Positions 42,372 to 50,816 of a stretch of DNA of 64,000 nt are shown here, in pieces. The translations under genes were made by a program, and so were the position numbers. Location: positions 7,647,001 to 7,711,000 of the forward strand of contig NZ_CP108067.1 in the NCBI RefSeq assembly GCF_036178145.1, written 5' to 3'. How positions within the stretch are numbered: position 1 is the first letter of the stretch; every line of letters begins with the position of its first letter. A model generated the notes under the pieces. The model was not told the DNA's origin, ran no database searches, and was given only the letters and a program-made list of their open reading frames with translations. Origin of the DNA: Streptomyces sp. NBC_00273 (GTDB lineage Bacteria > Actinomycetota > Actinomycetes > Streptomycetales > Streptomycetaceae).

Positions 42372-43520
42372 GTGACTCCTGCCCCCACCACCGCTCCGGC
42401 ACCGTCGCCCGCCTCGCCCAGTACGGCCCGGGCCATCAACGACCGCCTCGCCCTGCAACTCCTCCAGGAATCCGGGCCGCTGACGGCCACCCAGCTCAAG
42501 ACCATGACCGGCCTCTCCCGCCCGTCGGTCGCCGACCTCGTCGAACGGCTCACCGAAGCCGGACTCATCGAAGTAGCCGGCGAATCCGGCGAACAGCGCC
42601 GCGGCCCCAACGCCAAGCTCTACGGGATCGTCGCCGACCGCGCCCACCTGGCCGCCCTCGACGTGCGCACCGACCGGGTCACCGCCGTCGTCACCGACCT
42701 CCTCGGCCGCCCCCTCGCCGAAGCCGCCCTGCCCGTCGGCGCCCCCGAGGACGCCGTGGCCGCCCTGCTGCGCACCGCACGCGAAGCCGGCGCCGCCGAG
42801 CTGCACACCGTCGTCATAGGCGCCCCGGGCCTGGTCGCCCCGGCCACCGGCGAACTCCGCGACACCAGCGGCCTCCCGGCCTGGCACCGGGACCTGGTCA
42901 CCGCACTGCAGCGGAGCCTGCCCGCCGTGGTCGTCGTCGAGAACGAAACCAATCTGGCCGCTCTCGCCGAGCAGCGCCTGGGCGTGGCCCGCGACCTGGA
43001 CTCCTTCGTGCTGCTGTGGCTCGGCGCGGGCGTGGGCGCGGCCGTGGTCCTGGACGGCCGGCTGCGCCGGGGCGCCTCCGGCGGGGCGGGCGAGATCGGC
43101 TTCCTCCCGGTACCGGGCACCGCCGGCCTGCCGTCGGCCGAGGACTGCGCGGGCGGATTCCACGCCCTGGTGGGCCGCGAAGCCGTGACCGCGCTGGCGC
43201 GCGCACACGGCTTCGCGGGCCCCGCGGAGGAGGCCGTGGCCGGAGCCGCGGGGGAGGCCTTCCTCGAAGCACTGGCCGAACGGCTCGCGCTCGGCGCGGC
43301 AGCGGCCGCGGCGATCCTGGACCCGGGCTGCGTGGTCCTGGCGGGCGAACTGGGCCGCGCGGGCGGCCCCGCACTGGCCGCCCGGGTCGCCCACCGAGTG
43401 GCGAAGCTGACCCCGGTCCCGACGGAGATCCGCGCCACGACCCTGGGCGACCCGGCGGTCCTGGCGGGAGCCGAACTGGCGGCGCGGGAGGCCGCGCAGG
43501 CGGTGCTGTTCGGGGGGTAG
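42372..43520 (+). CDS. ROK family transcriptional regulator
   Basis: About 382 residues. A MarR-like winged helix lies near residues 20-75 (ALQLLQESGPLTATQLKTM, GLSRPSVADLVERLTEAGLI). The ROK sugar-kinase-like domain follows, with VVENETNLAALAEQRLG, LWLGAGVGAAVVLDG and GASGGAGEIGFLP. A full cluster of zinc-binding Cys is not seen. I prefer the GTG with an AGGA site 8 nt upstream; in-frame ATGs at 42345 and 42363 have poor sites. It probably represses the divergent MFS gene and responds to a sugar or related ligand. Confidence 0.87.
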   Translation: MTPAPTTAPAPSPASPSTARAINDRLALQLLQESGPLTATQLKTMTGLSRPSVADLVERLTEAGLIEVAGESGEQRRGPNAKLYGIVADRAHLAALDVRTDRVTAVVTDLLGRPLAEAALPVGAPEDAVAALLRTAREAGAAELHTVVIGAPGLVAPATGELRDTSGLPAWHRDLVTALQRSLPAVVVVENETNLAALAEQRLGVARDLDSFVLLWLGAGVGAAVVLDGRLRRGASGGAGEIGFLPVPGTAGLPSAEDCAGGFHALVGREAVTALARAHGFAGPAEEAVAGAAGEAFLEALAERLALGAAAAAAILDPGCVVLAGELGRAGGPALAARVAHRVAKLTPVPTEIRATTLGDPAVLAGAELAAREAAQAVLFGG

Positions 43521-43636
43521 GCGGGTGGTGGCGGGGGCCGGGGGGCGGGAGACGATCGGACTGACGGGAAACCCCCATGCGCGACTCTGATGCCGATCAA
43601 GAGGACCCCGCCCCCCCGAAGCCCCCGCCCCGCCTC

Positions 43637-44401
43637 CTACCCCCGCCCCCCACCCCGCCCCGCCGCGAACTGGGCGAACGTGAGGCGGCCCACCGCGTGG
43701 GACGGGGTCAGGTTGCCGCCGCGCTTGAAGCCCGCGTAGGCCTTGCCCGCCAGGGGGAGGGGGAGCACCCGGCGGTGGCGGCCCGTCGAGGCCAGGTAGG
43801 TGCGGGCCAGGTCCGGCAGGGTGTGGATCTCCGGGCCGCCGATGTCCGGGACCCGGCCCGACGGAGTCGGGACGGCCAGTTCCACCAGGCGGTCCGCGAC
43901 CTCACCGACGGCGATCGGCTGGACCCGTACCCCGCCCGGCACGGGCACCGGCACCAGCGGAAGCTTCGCCGCCGTGTCCACCAGCTGCGCCACCAGATCG
44001 TGGAACTGGGTCGTGCGCAGGATGGTCAGGCCCAGCCCCGAGGCCTCCAGCAGCCGCTCGACCTTCAGCTTCGTGCGGTAGTAGCCGAGCGGCACCACGT
44101 CGACCCCGACGATCGAGATGTAGACGATGTTGGTGACGGTCCCCGCCCGCCGGGCCGCGTCGACGAGGTGCCGGGCGGCGGCCTCGTCGTCCTTGCCCCC
44201 GCCGCGCGTGTTGCTCGCGCAGTGCACGATCACCTCGGCGCCCGCCGTCGCCGCGTCCAGCCCGCTGCCGTCCGCCAGGTCGACCGGGTGGTCCGGGGCG
44301 TGCCGGCTCAGCGCACGGACCTCGTGGCCCGCGCTCCGGAGCCGGTCCACGACCAGTACGCCGAGGGTGCCGGTGCCGCCGGTGACGAGGATGGTGCTCA
44401 C
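43637..44401 (-). CDS. NmrA-like / atypical SDR NAD(P)-binding oxidoreductase
   Basis: 254 residues. The N-terminal TILVTGGTGTLGVLVVDRL is the nucleotide-binding motif, and YYRTKLKVERLLEASGLGLTILR is the atypical-SDR catalytic-side segment (YxxxK-like YRTKL). It resembles the NmrA/YwnB group of NAD(P)-binding sensors and quinone-type reductases. It starts at a GTG 54 nt behind the ECF41 sigma factor gene, a common neighbour pairing for that sigma group. A candidate sigma-specific promoter sits at the end of the sigma gene. Confidence 0.85.
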   Translation of the reverse strand: MSTILVTGGTGTLGVLVVDRLRSAGHEVRALSRHAPDHPVDLADGSGLDAATAGAEVIVHCASNTRGGGKDDEAAARHLVDAARRAGTVTNIVYISIVGVDVVPLGYYRTKLKVERLLEASGLGLTILRTTQFHDLVAQLVDTAAKLPLVPVPVPGGVRVQPIAVGEVADRLVELAVPTPSGRVPDIGGPEIHTLPDLARTYLASTGRHRRVLPLPLAGKAYAGFKRGGNLTPSHAVGRLTFAQFAAGRGGGRG

Positions 44402-44441
44402 GGGTTCCGCCTTTCGCCGATGTCGTTCCTTCAGCAGCGGA

Positions 44442-44468
44442 GACCGGACGGCCCTCAGGAATGTGACA
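44442..44468 (-). promoter_or_regulatory. candidate ECF41-type promoter for the oxidoreductase gene
   Basis: Reading the minus strand, TGTCACA (44468-44462) is followed after 16 nt by GGTC (44445-44442). ECF41 promoters are, as I recall, TGTCACA with CGTC at the -10 region. The -35 part overlaps the last codons and stop of the sigma gene. A CGTC at shorter spacing (44450-44447) is also present. Confidence 0.5.
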
Positions 44469-45354
44469 GCTGCCGCCGGAGGAATTCCAGCTTCTCCGGG
44501 TTGACCACCGTGCTGAGCCCGCTGACCAGCCCGTTCTCGAATTCCACCAGAAGAACGCCCGTCTCGCCGAAGAGCAGCGCCGGTACCCCGTTGATCTCCG
44601 CGACGCTGACCGGCAGGTCCCCGGCGAACTTCTTGAGCACCCCGATCGCGAACCGGGCCACCTTCTCCCGTCCCAGGATCGGCCGCAGCGCCGCGTTGAC
44701 CACGCCGCCGCCGTCCGAGACGAACCGGACGTCGGCCGTCAGCAGCCCTTCCAGCCGGGTCAGGTCCCCGCTGCGCGCCGCCCTCATGAAGGTCTCCACG
44801 AGGCTCTGCCACCGTTCGGGGTCCGGTGCGAAGCGCGGCTCCGGCGCGGTCGGCCGGTCCGTGGCCACCCGGCCGGCCGCCCGCCGGTAGAGCTGGCGGC
44901 AGTTGGCCTCGGTGAGGTCCAGGAGTCCGGCGATCTCCCGGTGGCTGTAGGCGAAGGCCTCGCGCAGGACGTAGACGGCCCGTTCCACCGGCGTGAGCTG
45001 CTCCAGTAGCACCAGTAGGGCCATGGACACACTGTCCCGCTGCTCCGCGGACTCCAGCGGACCGAGCGTGCCGTCCCCGGTGAGGACGGGCTCCGGGAGC
45101 CAGGGGCCGACGTACGCCTCGCGCCGGACCCGCGCCGAGGTGAGGGTGTTGAGGCACAGGTTCGTGACGACCTTGGCGAGCCAGGCGCCGGGGTGCTCGA
45201 TCTCCTCGCGGTCCGCGGACGCCCAGCGCAGGTACGCCTCCTGCACGGCGTCCTCGGCCTCTGCGGCGGAGCCGAGCATGCGGTAGGCGATGCCGAACAT
45301 CCGGGGACGGTTTTCCTCGAAGTCCGCGTCGGACGCGGGGATGTGTGTGATCAC
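44455..45354 (-). CDS. ECF41-type RNA polymerase sigma factor (SigJ-like)
   Basis: 299 residues. Sigma-2 region: ENRPRMFGIAYRMLGSAAEAEDAVQEAYLRW. Sigma-4 region: LTPVERAVYVLREAFAYSHREIAGLL. A C-terminal SnoaL-like extension (from about 195) follows. Three signatures of ECF41 are present: WLPEP, DGGG and NPEKL (NPDKL in the usual form). In this group the fused C-terminal domain, not a separate anti-sigma factor, controls activity. The start is the GTG of VITHIPASDADF. Neighbouring oxidoreductase genes are typical targets, which fits the next gene. Confidence 0.92.
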   Translation of the reverse strand: MITHIPASDADFEENRPRMFGIAYRMLGSAAEAEDAVQEAYLRWASADREEIEHPGAWLAKVVTNLCLNTLTSARVRREAYVGPWLPEPVLTGDGTLGPLESAEQRDSVSMALLVLLEQLTPVERAVYVLREAFAYSHREIAGLLDLTEANCRQLYRRAAGRVATDRPTAPEPRFAPDPERWQSLVETFMRAARSGDLTRLEGLLTADVRFVSDGGGVVNAALRPILGREKVARFAIGVLKKFAGDLPVSVAEINGVPALLFGETGVLLVEFENGLVSGLSTVVNPEKLEFLRRQLSHS

Positions 45355-45392
45355 CGGTGCAGCGTACGAGGCCGGGTACGTGCGGAACGAGC

Positions 45393-45426
45393 GAGGACCC
45401 GGTGGCCGCCGGGCCACCGGGTCCTC
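45393..45426 (-). terminator. terminator of the chitinase gene
   Basis: A perfect 15-bp inverted repeat (GAGGACCCGGTGGCC / GGCCACCGGGTCCTC) with a 4-nt loop, 30 nt past the chitinase stop and upstream of the sigma gene. Confidence 0.88.
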
Positions 45427-45455
45427 ACCTTCACTCGTGGATCAGGGCGCAGGGG

Positions 45456-47831
45456 TCAGCAGGCGCCCTGGTCCTTCCAGACACCCCATTCACCGGTGGT
45501 GCCGGGCTCTTCGTTCTGCGTCCACCACTGGGCCTTCCAGGTGCGGCCCTTGTGGGAGACGAGGTTGCCGCTGTTGTAGACCGTGCCCGCCACGTACGCC
45601 GGATTGGTGCACGTCCCGCCCGGAGGCGTGGTCGGCGGGGTCGTGGGGGGAGTGGTCGGCGGGGTGGTGGGAGGGGTGGTCGGGGGAGTGGTGGGGGGCT
45701 GGGTGCCGCCGCCGGGCTGGACCGTCGTCGTACCGCGGGCCAGGTCGCCGGCGAGGGCGTAGGTGGTGCCGGAGATCTTCACCGTCCAGTTGGAGGGCGT
45801 CGACACCGGCAGGTAGTAGTTGAACGCCAGGTCGACGGAGGCGCCGGGGGCCAGGGTCTGCCAGGCCGGGAGCTTCAGGGAGACCCGCTGGAAGTCGCCC
45901 TTGAGGCCGCCGACGTTGGTGCCGGTGTGGCCGCTGCTGATCACGGTCGTGCCGAAGCCGGACTGGTCGGAGGCGTTGTTCGGGGCCGAGGTGCCGTAGT
46001 CGAACTGGAACTCGGTGCCGCCGGGCAGCGTGGCGTTCGTGTTGTTGGTGATCTTCAGCTTCGGGGTGAGCGGGTAGTTGGAGTCGCCCAGCTTGAACTC
46101 GGTGAACTCCGTCTTGATGTCCACGGCCTGGGTGGGCAGGGCGGTGGCGCCCGCCTTCTTCGCGCCGTAGGGGGAGGCCGACTTGAACTTCTGGTACATC
46201 GTGTCGGTGAGCGTGTCGCCCATCTCGTACTGGCCCTTGGCCGCGTTGTACGCGTAGTCGCCCGCGAGCTCCCAGACCATCGTGCCGCCGATGCCCTTGT
46301 TGATCACGTAGTCGGCCTTGGCGGCCACCGACTGCTCGTCCTCCGTCGAGAGGAAGACCTTCTTCTGGGCGTTCCACAGCCACGGCGCCACCAGGGTGGA
46401 GTCGTACTTGCGGACGTAGGTGCCGGTCAGCGTGGTGTTCGCCGGGAAGCCGTACCTGGTGACGTAGTCGCCCACGACGCCCTTCTCCAGGTTCTTGGCG
46501 TGCCACATCGGGTTGGAGCCGGCCGGGGACTCGACCCCGTTGGTGTCCTTGTCGTGCCACAGGTTGTCGATGCCGACCGCGCCGTCGCCGCACTTGGTCA
46601 GGCCCGCACCGGCCGGGCAGGTGGTCGCGGGAGCCTTGCCCCACAGGCCGTCGGTGCCGCCCTGCACGTTCTTGAAGCCGCGGGTGTAGTAGGGCAGGCC
46701 GATGTTGATCCGGCCGCCCGGCATCGAGCCGCGGAAGTAGTGGTACGCCCAGTCGGTGTTGAGGTAGCCGATGCCGCCGTACTGGGAGGTGGAGTAGACG
46801 CCGGCGGCGGCGAGTTCGCCGTCCTTGCCGTCGTCGAAGAGCGAGGCGTTGGGGCCGACGTACTCGTTCCAGGCGCCGTGCAGGTCGTAGGACATGATGT
46901 TGACGTAGTCCAGGTACTTCTGGACCTGGAACGTCTCCATGCCGCGCAGCAGGTAGCCGGAGGAGGGGGCGGCGACGGAGAGCAGGTAGTGCTTGCCGTC
47001 GGCGGCGCCCGCGCGGTCGAGCTTCTCGCGCAGGGACTTCATCAGGGCCGCGTAGCCCTGGACGAGGCCGGCGCGGCGGGCGTTGGCCAGTTGCCAGTCC
47101 AGCGGGTTGCCGGCGTCCTTCATGGTGGTCGGGTACTCGTAGTCGATGTCGACGCCGTTGAAGCCGTACTTCCGGATGAACTCGACCGAGGAGTCGGCGA
47201 AGGTGTCGATGCCGGCCTGGTTGACCGAGCCGTCGGCGTTCGTGGCCATCGAGTAGAAGCCGCCGGAGGCGACCCGGTTGCCGTCGTCGCCGAAGTAGCC
47301 GCCGGTCTCCGCCCAGCCGCCGACCGAGATCAGCGTCTTGACGTTCGGGTACTGCTTCTTGAACTTCGTCAGCTGGTTGAAGTGGCCCTTGTAGGGGAGG
47401 GCCGGGTCCATCTCGGCGCCGGCGACACCGGGCCAGGTCATCCCGGTGGCGGCGTTGTTCGCGCCGTCCGCGCCGACGGAGATCTTGTTGTCGGAGCCCA
47501 CGTGGGCGAAGGCGTAGTTCAGGTGGGTGACCTTGGACCACGGGATGTTGTTGGCGAGGTAGGCGGGGGCGCCGTCCTTGCCGGTGCGCCAGCCGGTGAA
47601 GTATCCGATGACGCGGCGCTGGTGGTCGGCGCCCATCTTCTCGCGGCCTTCGGTGTCGTAGACCGAGCAGTACGGGACGTCGACGCCGGCGGTCTTGTAC
47701 AGCCCGTCGGGGCGACAGCCCTCGTTGTCGGCCGCGTGCGAGACGCCCGCCGAGAGCCCGCCCACCAGGAGTCCGGCGATCGCTGCGCCGGATGCCAGGA
47801 GCATCGCTCTCGTACGTGTGGGGGACAGCAT
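45456..47831 (-). CDS. secreted GH18 chitinase with C-terminal chitin-binding module
   Basis: 791 residues. The signal peptide ([20 protein letters not shown]... VSHAADNE) is followed by a GH18 barrel with LISVGGWAE and [11 protein letters not shown], whose Glu is the catalytic acid. A beta-sandwich of about 130 residues and a (PPTT)n linker (about residues 715-740) come next, then a small Trp-rich CBM5/12-type module ([15 protein letters not shown] start, [21 protein letters not shown]). It degrades chitin outside the cell. I recall a GH18 chitinase at this place beside ribE in Streptomyces. Upstream there are two DasR-like boxes. Confidence 0.92.
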   Translation of the reverse strand: MLSPTRTRAMLLASGAAIAGLLVGGLSAGVSHAADNEGCRPDGLYKTAGVDVPYCSVYDTEGREKMGADHQRRVIGYFTGWRTGKDGAPAYLANNIPWSKVTHLNYAFAHVGSDNKISVGADGANNAATGMTWPGVAGAEMDPALPYKGHFNQLTKFKKQYPNVKTLISVGGWAETGGYFGDDGNRVASGGFYSMATNADGSVNQAGIDTFADSSVEFIRKYGFNGVDIDYEYPTTMKDAGNPLDWQLANARRAGLVQGYAALMKSLREKLDRAGAADGKHYLLSVAAPSSGYLLRGMETFQVQKYLDYVNIMSYDLHGAWNEYVGPNASLFDDGKDGELAAAGVYSTSQYGGIGYLNTDWAYHYFRGSMPGGRINIGLPYYTRGFKNVQGGTDGLWGKAPATTCPAGAGLTKCGDGAVGIDNLWHDKDTNGVESPAGSNPMWHAKNLEKGVVGDYVTRYGFPANTTLTGTYVRKYDSTLVAPWLWNAQKKVFLSTEDEQSVAAKADYVINKGIGGTMVWELAGDYAYNAAKGQYEMGDTLTDTMYQKFKSASPYGAKKAGATALPTQAVDIKTEFTEFKLGDSNYPLTPKLKITNNTNATLPGGTEFQFDYGTSAPNNASDQSGFGTTVISSGHTGTNVGGLKGDFQRVSLKLPAWQTLAPGASVDLAFNYYLPVSTPSNWTVKISGTTYALAGDLARGTTTVQPGGGTQPPTTPPTTPPTTPPTTPPTTPPTTPPGGTCTNPAYVAGTVYNSGNLVSHKGRTWKAQWWTQNEEPGTTGEWGVWKDQGAC

Positions 47832-47966
47832 TGTGCCTCCTGGGGAGGGGAGGATGCAGGACACAACTGGACACGAAATGAAGCAACAGGAGTGGTGCAG
47901 AGGCGTGTTGGCCCGAGATGTGCGCACATCTGACGGGCCGTTCCCGGGAAGTTGAAGGGAACGTTA

Positions 47967-48004
47967 AGAGGACTAGACCACCCCGTCAATAGGTCTGGAC
48001 CAAT
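47967..48004 (-). promoter_or_regulatory. two DasR-responsive-element-like boxes ahead of the chitinase
   Basis: The boxes AGAGGACTAGACCACC (47967-47982) and ATAGGTCTGGACCAAT (47989-48004) each match the dre consensus ACTGGTCTAGACCACT at 12 of 16 positions, counted by eye. They are 22 bp apart, on the same face of the helix. They sit about 140-170 bp upstream of the chitinase start. DasR would repress the gene until chitin-derived amino sugar phosphates appear. Confidence 0.65.
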
Positions 48005-48119
48005 CCCGTCCGACTTGACAAAGTCCGCATCGGCCCCGACCTCCTGTGAGCCAGGCCACACCACATGACCCGCATCGCGCCCGATCGGACATGGCAGACT
48101 GGCTGGAGTACCAGTAGCA

Positions 48120-48246
48120 GCGCACTCCGGGGTCGGTGTAATTCCGAACCGGCGGTTATAGTCCGCGACCCGTCCGCAGCCAGCGGTCGGTTGACCAGGT
48201 GAGATTCCTGGACCGACGGTTAAAGTCCGGATGGGAGGCAGTGCGC
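48120..48246 (+). ncRNA. FMN riboswitch (RFN element)
   Basis: The closing stem GCGCACT (48120-48126) / AGTGCGC (48240-48246) brackets the RFN core: GGTGTAATTCCGAACCGGCGG near the start, GTGAGATTCCTGGACCGACGG in the middle, then TTAAAGTCCGGATGGGAGG at the end. It controls the ribD-ribE-ribM-ribBA-ribH operon, turning it down when FMN is bound. The distance to ribD (about 170 nt) leaves room for an expression platform. Confidence 0.95.
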
Positions 48247-48286
48247 GGCGGGCCAGTCACCGGTACGCCGCCGTCGGCGGTTCATC

Positions 48287-48323
48287 GGCACATCCCTGCG
48301 GATGTGCCCGGTCGAACCGTTTT
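48287..48323 (+). terminator. possible riboswitch expression platform (double hairpin with short U-run)
   Basis: GGCACATCC / GGATGTGCC (9 bp, loop CTGC) is followed directly by CGGT-CGA-ACCG and TTTT. This is the only hairpin with a U-run seen in this leader, so FMN may cause early termination here. Control of ribosome access remains possible. Confidence 0.45.
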
Positions 48324-48414
48324 CCGGCCTCGGCGTCCCCTGTGTGCTGTACCGCTTCATCTGTCGTATCCCGACAGGCCCCGGAGTCCGTGCCCGATGA
48401 GGCAGGAGGACCCG

Positions 48415-49542
48415 GTGGCGACACACGCCGCGCACGCAGCACCCGACGCGGACACCCGTGCCATGCGCCGAGCCATCGAGCTCGCGGCCCGCGGACTCGG
48501 CTCCACCAGCCCCAACCCGGTCGTCGGCTGCGTCATCACCGACGCGTCGGGCGCGATCGTCGGCGAGGGCTGGCACGAGCGGGCCGGCGGCCCGCACGCC
48601 GAGGTCCACGCCCTGCGCGCGGCAGGCGAGGCCGCCCGCGGCGGCACCGCCTACGTCACCCTCGAGCCCTGCAACCACACCGGCCGTACGGGGCCCTGCG
48701 CCCAGGCCCTCGCAGGCGCCGGCATCACCCGCGTGGTCTACGCCGTATCCGACCCGAACCCGCAGGCCAGCGGTGGCGGCGCCACCCTGCGCGCGGCCGG
48801 GATCGACACCACGGCAGGGCTCCTCGCGGACGAGGCCGAGGTGGGCAACGCCGCCTGGCTGACCTCCGTACGCCTGGGCCGGCCGCACGTCACCTGGAAG
48901 TACGCCGCCACCCTCGACGGCCGCAGCGCCGCCGCGGACGGCAGCAGCCGCTGGATCAGCTCCGCCGAGTCCCGGGCCGACGTCCACCGGCTGCGCGCCG
49001 AGGCCGACGCCGTCCTCGTCGGCGGCGGCACCCTGCGCGCCGACGACCCGCACCTCGCCGTGCGCGGCGTGGAGGGCGCCGTGCAGCCGCTGCGGATCGC
49101 CCTCGACGCCCGCGCCGCGCTCCGGCCGACCGCCCGCATCCTCGACGACGCCGCGCCCACCCTGCTCGTCGTCGGAGAGGACGCCGACACCCGGCACCTG
49201 CCCGGCGTCGAACTGCTCCGGCTGCCCCTGCAGGACGGCCGCATCGGCGTCCACGACCTCCTCACCCGCCTCTTCCTGCGCGGCGTGCGCTCCGTCCTGC
49301 TGGAAGGCGGGCCCACCCTGGCGGGCGCCTTCCTCGAAGGCGGCGCCGTCGACCGCGTCGTCGGCTACATCGCCCCGGCCCTGCTCGGCGCCGGCCCCGC
49401 GGCCCTCGCCGACGCCGGGATCAAGAACATCTCCGGTGCGCAGCGCCTCGACATCACCGAGGTCGTCCGCATCGGCCCCGATCTCCGCATCACCGCGGTC
49501 CCCGTCACCGCACCCACCGCCACCGCCACCAAGGAGCACTGA
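48415..49542 (+). CDS. ribD: bifunctional diaminohydroxyphosphoribosylaminopyrimidine deaminase / 5-amino-6-(5-phosphoribosylamino)uracil reductase
   Basis: 375 residues. The N-terminal cytidine-deaminase-like domain has SPNPVVGCVI, the zinc site GGPHAEVHAL, and PCNHTGRTGPC. The C-terminal reductase domain (from about 155) has WISSAESRADVHRLRAEADA and VLLEGGPTLAGAFL. It performs the second and third steps of riboflavin synthesis. I took the GTG of VATHAAHAAP, five bases after AGGAGGA; an ATG six codons upstream is the alternative. It is the first gene after the FMN riboswitch. Confidence 0.93.
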   Translation: MATHAAHAAPDADTRAMRRAIELAARGLGSTSPNPVVGCVITDASGAIVGEGWHERAGGPHAEVHALRAAGEAARGGTAYVTLEPCNHTGRTGPCAQALAGAGITRVVYAVSDPNPQASGGGATLRAAGIDTTAGLLADEAEVGNAAWLTSVRLGRPHVTWKYAATLDGRSAAADGSSRWISSAESRADVHRLRAEADAVLVGGGTLRADDPHLAVRGVEGAVQPLRIALDARAALRPTARILDDAAPTLLVVGEDADTRHLPGVELLRLPLQDGRIGVHDLLTRLFLRGVRSVLLEGGPTLAGAFLEGGAVDRVVGYIAPALLGAGPAALADAGIKNISGAQRLDITEVVRIGPDLRITAVPVTAPTATATKEH

Positions 49543-50166
49543 GTGTTCACCGGAATCGTCGAAGAACTGGGCGAGGTCACCGCTGTCGAGCAGCTCGAGG
49601 AAGCCTCCCGCTTCCGGCTGCGCGGCCCCCTCGTCACCGAAGGCGCCAAGCACGGTGACTCCATCGCGGTGAACGGCGTCTGCCTCACCGTCGTGGAGAC
49701 CGCGGACGGCGAGTTCACCGCCGACGTCATGCAGGAGACCCTGAACCGCTCCAGCCTCGGCGCCCTGACCCAGGGCTCCCGGGTCAACCTGGAACGCCCG
49801 ATGGCCCTCGGCGGACGGCTCGGCGGCCACCTGGTCCAGGGGCACGTGGACGGCACCGGCGAGATCATCTCCCGGACCCCCTCCGAGCACTGGGAGATCG
49901 TCAAGGTCGCCCTGCCGAAGAACCTCTCCCGCTACGTCGTCGAGAAGGGCTCCATCACGGTCGACGGCGTCAGCCTCACCGTGGTCGAGGCCGCCGCCGA
50001 CTGGTTCACCATCAGCCTCATTCCCACCACCCTCGCGCTGACCACCCTCGGCATCAAGCAGAGCGGCGACCCGGTCAACCTCGAGGTCGACGTCCTCGCG
50101 AAGTACGTCGAGCGCCTGCTGGCCGCCGGCGTGAACCCGCTGCACGCGACGGGAGACGACCGGTGA
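49543..50166 (+). CDS. ribE: riboflavin synthase, alpha chain
   Basis: 207 residues. It starts with [12 protein letters not shown] (GTG start directly after the ribD stop). Two lumazine-binding repeats follow: [13 protein letters not shown] with LNRSSLG, and [15 protein letters not shown] with ALTTLG. It dismutates two molecules of 6,7-dimethyl-8-ribityllumazine to riboflavin. Full length for the family. It overlaps the transporter gene by 4 nt (GTGA). Confidence 0.95.
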   Translation: MFTGIVEELGEVTAVEQLEEASRFRLRGPLVTEGAKHGDSIAVNGVCLTVVETADGEFTADVMQETLNRSSLGALTQGSRVNLERPMALGGRLGGHLVQGHVDGTGEIISRTPSEHWEIVKVALPKNLSRYVVEKGSITVDGVSLTVVEAAADWFTISLIPTTLALTTLGIKQSGDPVNLEVDVLAKYVERLLAAGVNPLHATGDDR

Positions 50167-50816
50167 GCGCCCTGACCTGGCTCAACGCGGAGGCCTTCAC
50201 CGTCTTCGGCCAGAAGGTCATCTGGTCCGACATGATCGGCAACCTGATGGGACTGGCCGCGCTCGCGCTCGGCTGGCGCCGCTCGATCTGGACCTGGCCC
50301 GCCCAGCTCCTCTCCGGCCTGATCCTCATCGCCGCCTACGCCTCCGCCCACCTCGCGGGCGGCGTCGGCAAGCAGCTCCTCGTCATCGGCGTGGCCGTCT
50401 TCGGCTGGCGCGCCTGGCAGCGCGGCCGCCAGCGGGCCCAGGACGGCTCCATCGCCGTGCGCACCGCCACCTGGAAGGAGCGCGGGCTCCTCCTGGCCGG
50501 CGCGGCGCTCGGCACCCTCGCCGTCGGCGGCCTCTTCACGCTCTTCCCGAACCTCTCGTGGAGCCCGTGGGCCGACGCGTACATCTTCGTCGGCACCATC
50601 GTCGCGATGGTCGCCCAGGCCCGCGGCCTCGTCGAGTTCTGGTTCGCCTGGCTCCTCGTCGACCTGGTCGGCGTCCCCCTCGCCTTCAGCAACGGGCTGG
50701 CGTTCTCCGGCCTCGTCTACGTCGTGTACTTCGCCCTCGTGCTGTGGGGCGCCTACGACTGGTACCAGCGTTCCCGCACCAACCCCGCCCCGGCCCTGGA
50801 AGGAGCAACGGCATGA
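50163..50816 (+). CDS. ribM: PnuC-like flavin transporter RibM
   Basis: 217 residues, about seven hydrophobic segments, PnuC fold ([34 protein letters not shown]). PnuC relatives carry nicotinamide riboside, but the copy inside actinobacterial rib operons under FMN riboswitch control is the riboflavin carrier RibM. It overlaps ribE and ribBA by 4 nt on each side, so it is tightly co-expressed. It probably gives facilitated diffusion of riboflavin or analogues across the membrane. Confidence 0.85.
   Translation: MSALTWLNAEAFTVFGQKVIWSDMIGNLMGLAALALGWRRSIWTWPAQLLSGLILIAAYASAHLAGGVGKQLLVIGVAVFGWRAWQRGRQRAQDGSIAVRTATWKERGLLLAGAALGTLAVGGLFTLFPNLSWSPWADAYIFVGTIVAMVAQARGLVEFWFAWLLVDLVGVPLAFSNGLAFSGLVYVVYFALVLWGAYDWYQRSRTNPAPALEGATA

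Noticed and set aside
42309..43394. Very long upstream extension of the minus-strand MFS frame across the ROK gene
   Set aside because: The extension overlaps the whole ROK gene on the other strand and is antisense low-complexity. The ATG at 42308 begins the conserved MFS sequence.
48397..48414. ATG at 48397 as the ribD start
   Set aside because: The AGGAGGA site lies after it and correctly spaced for the GTG at 48415; still possible, so noted in the ribD entry.
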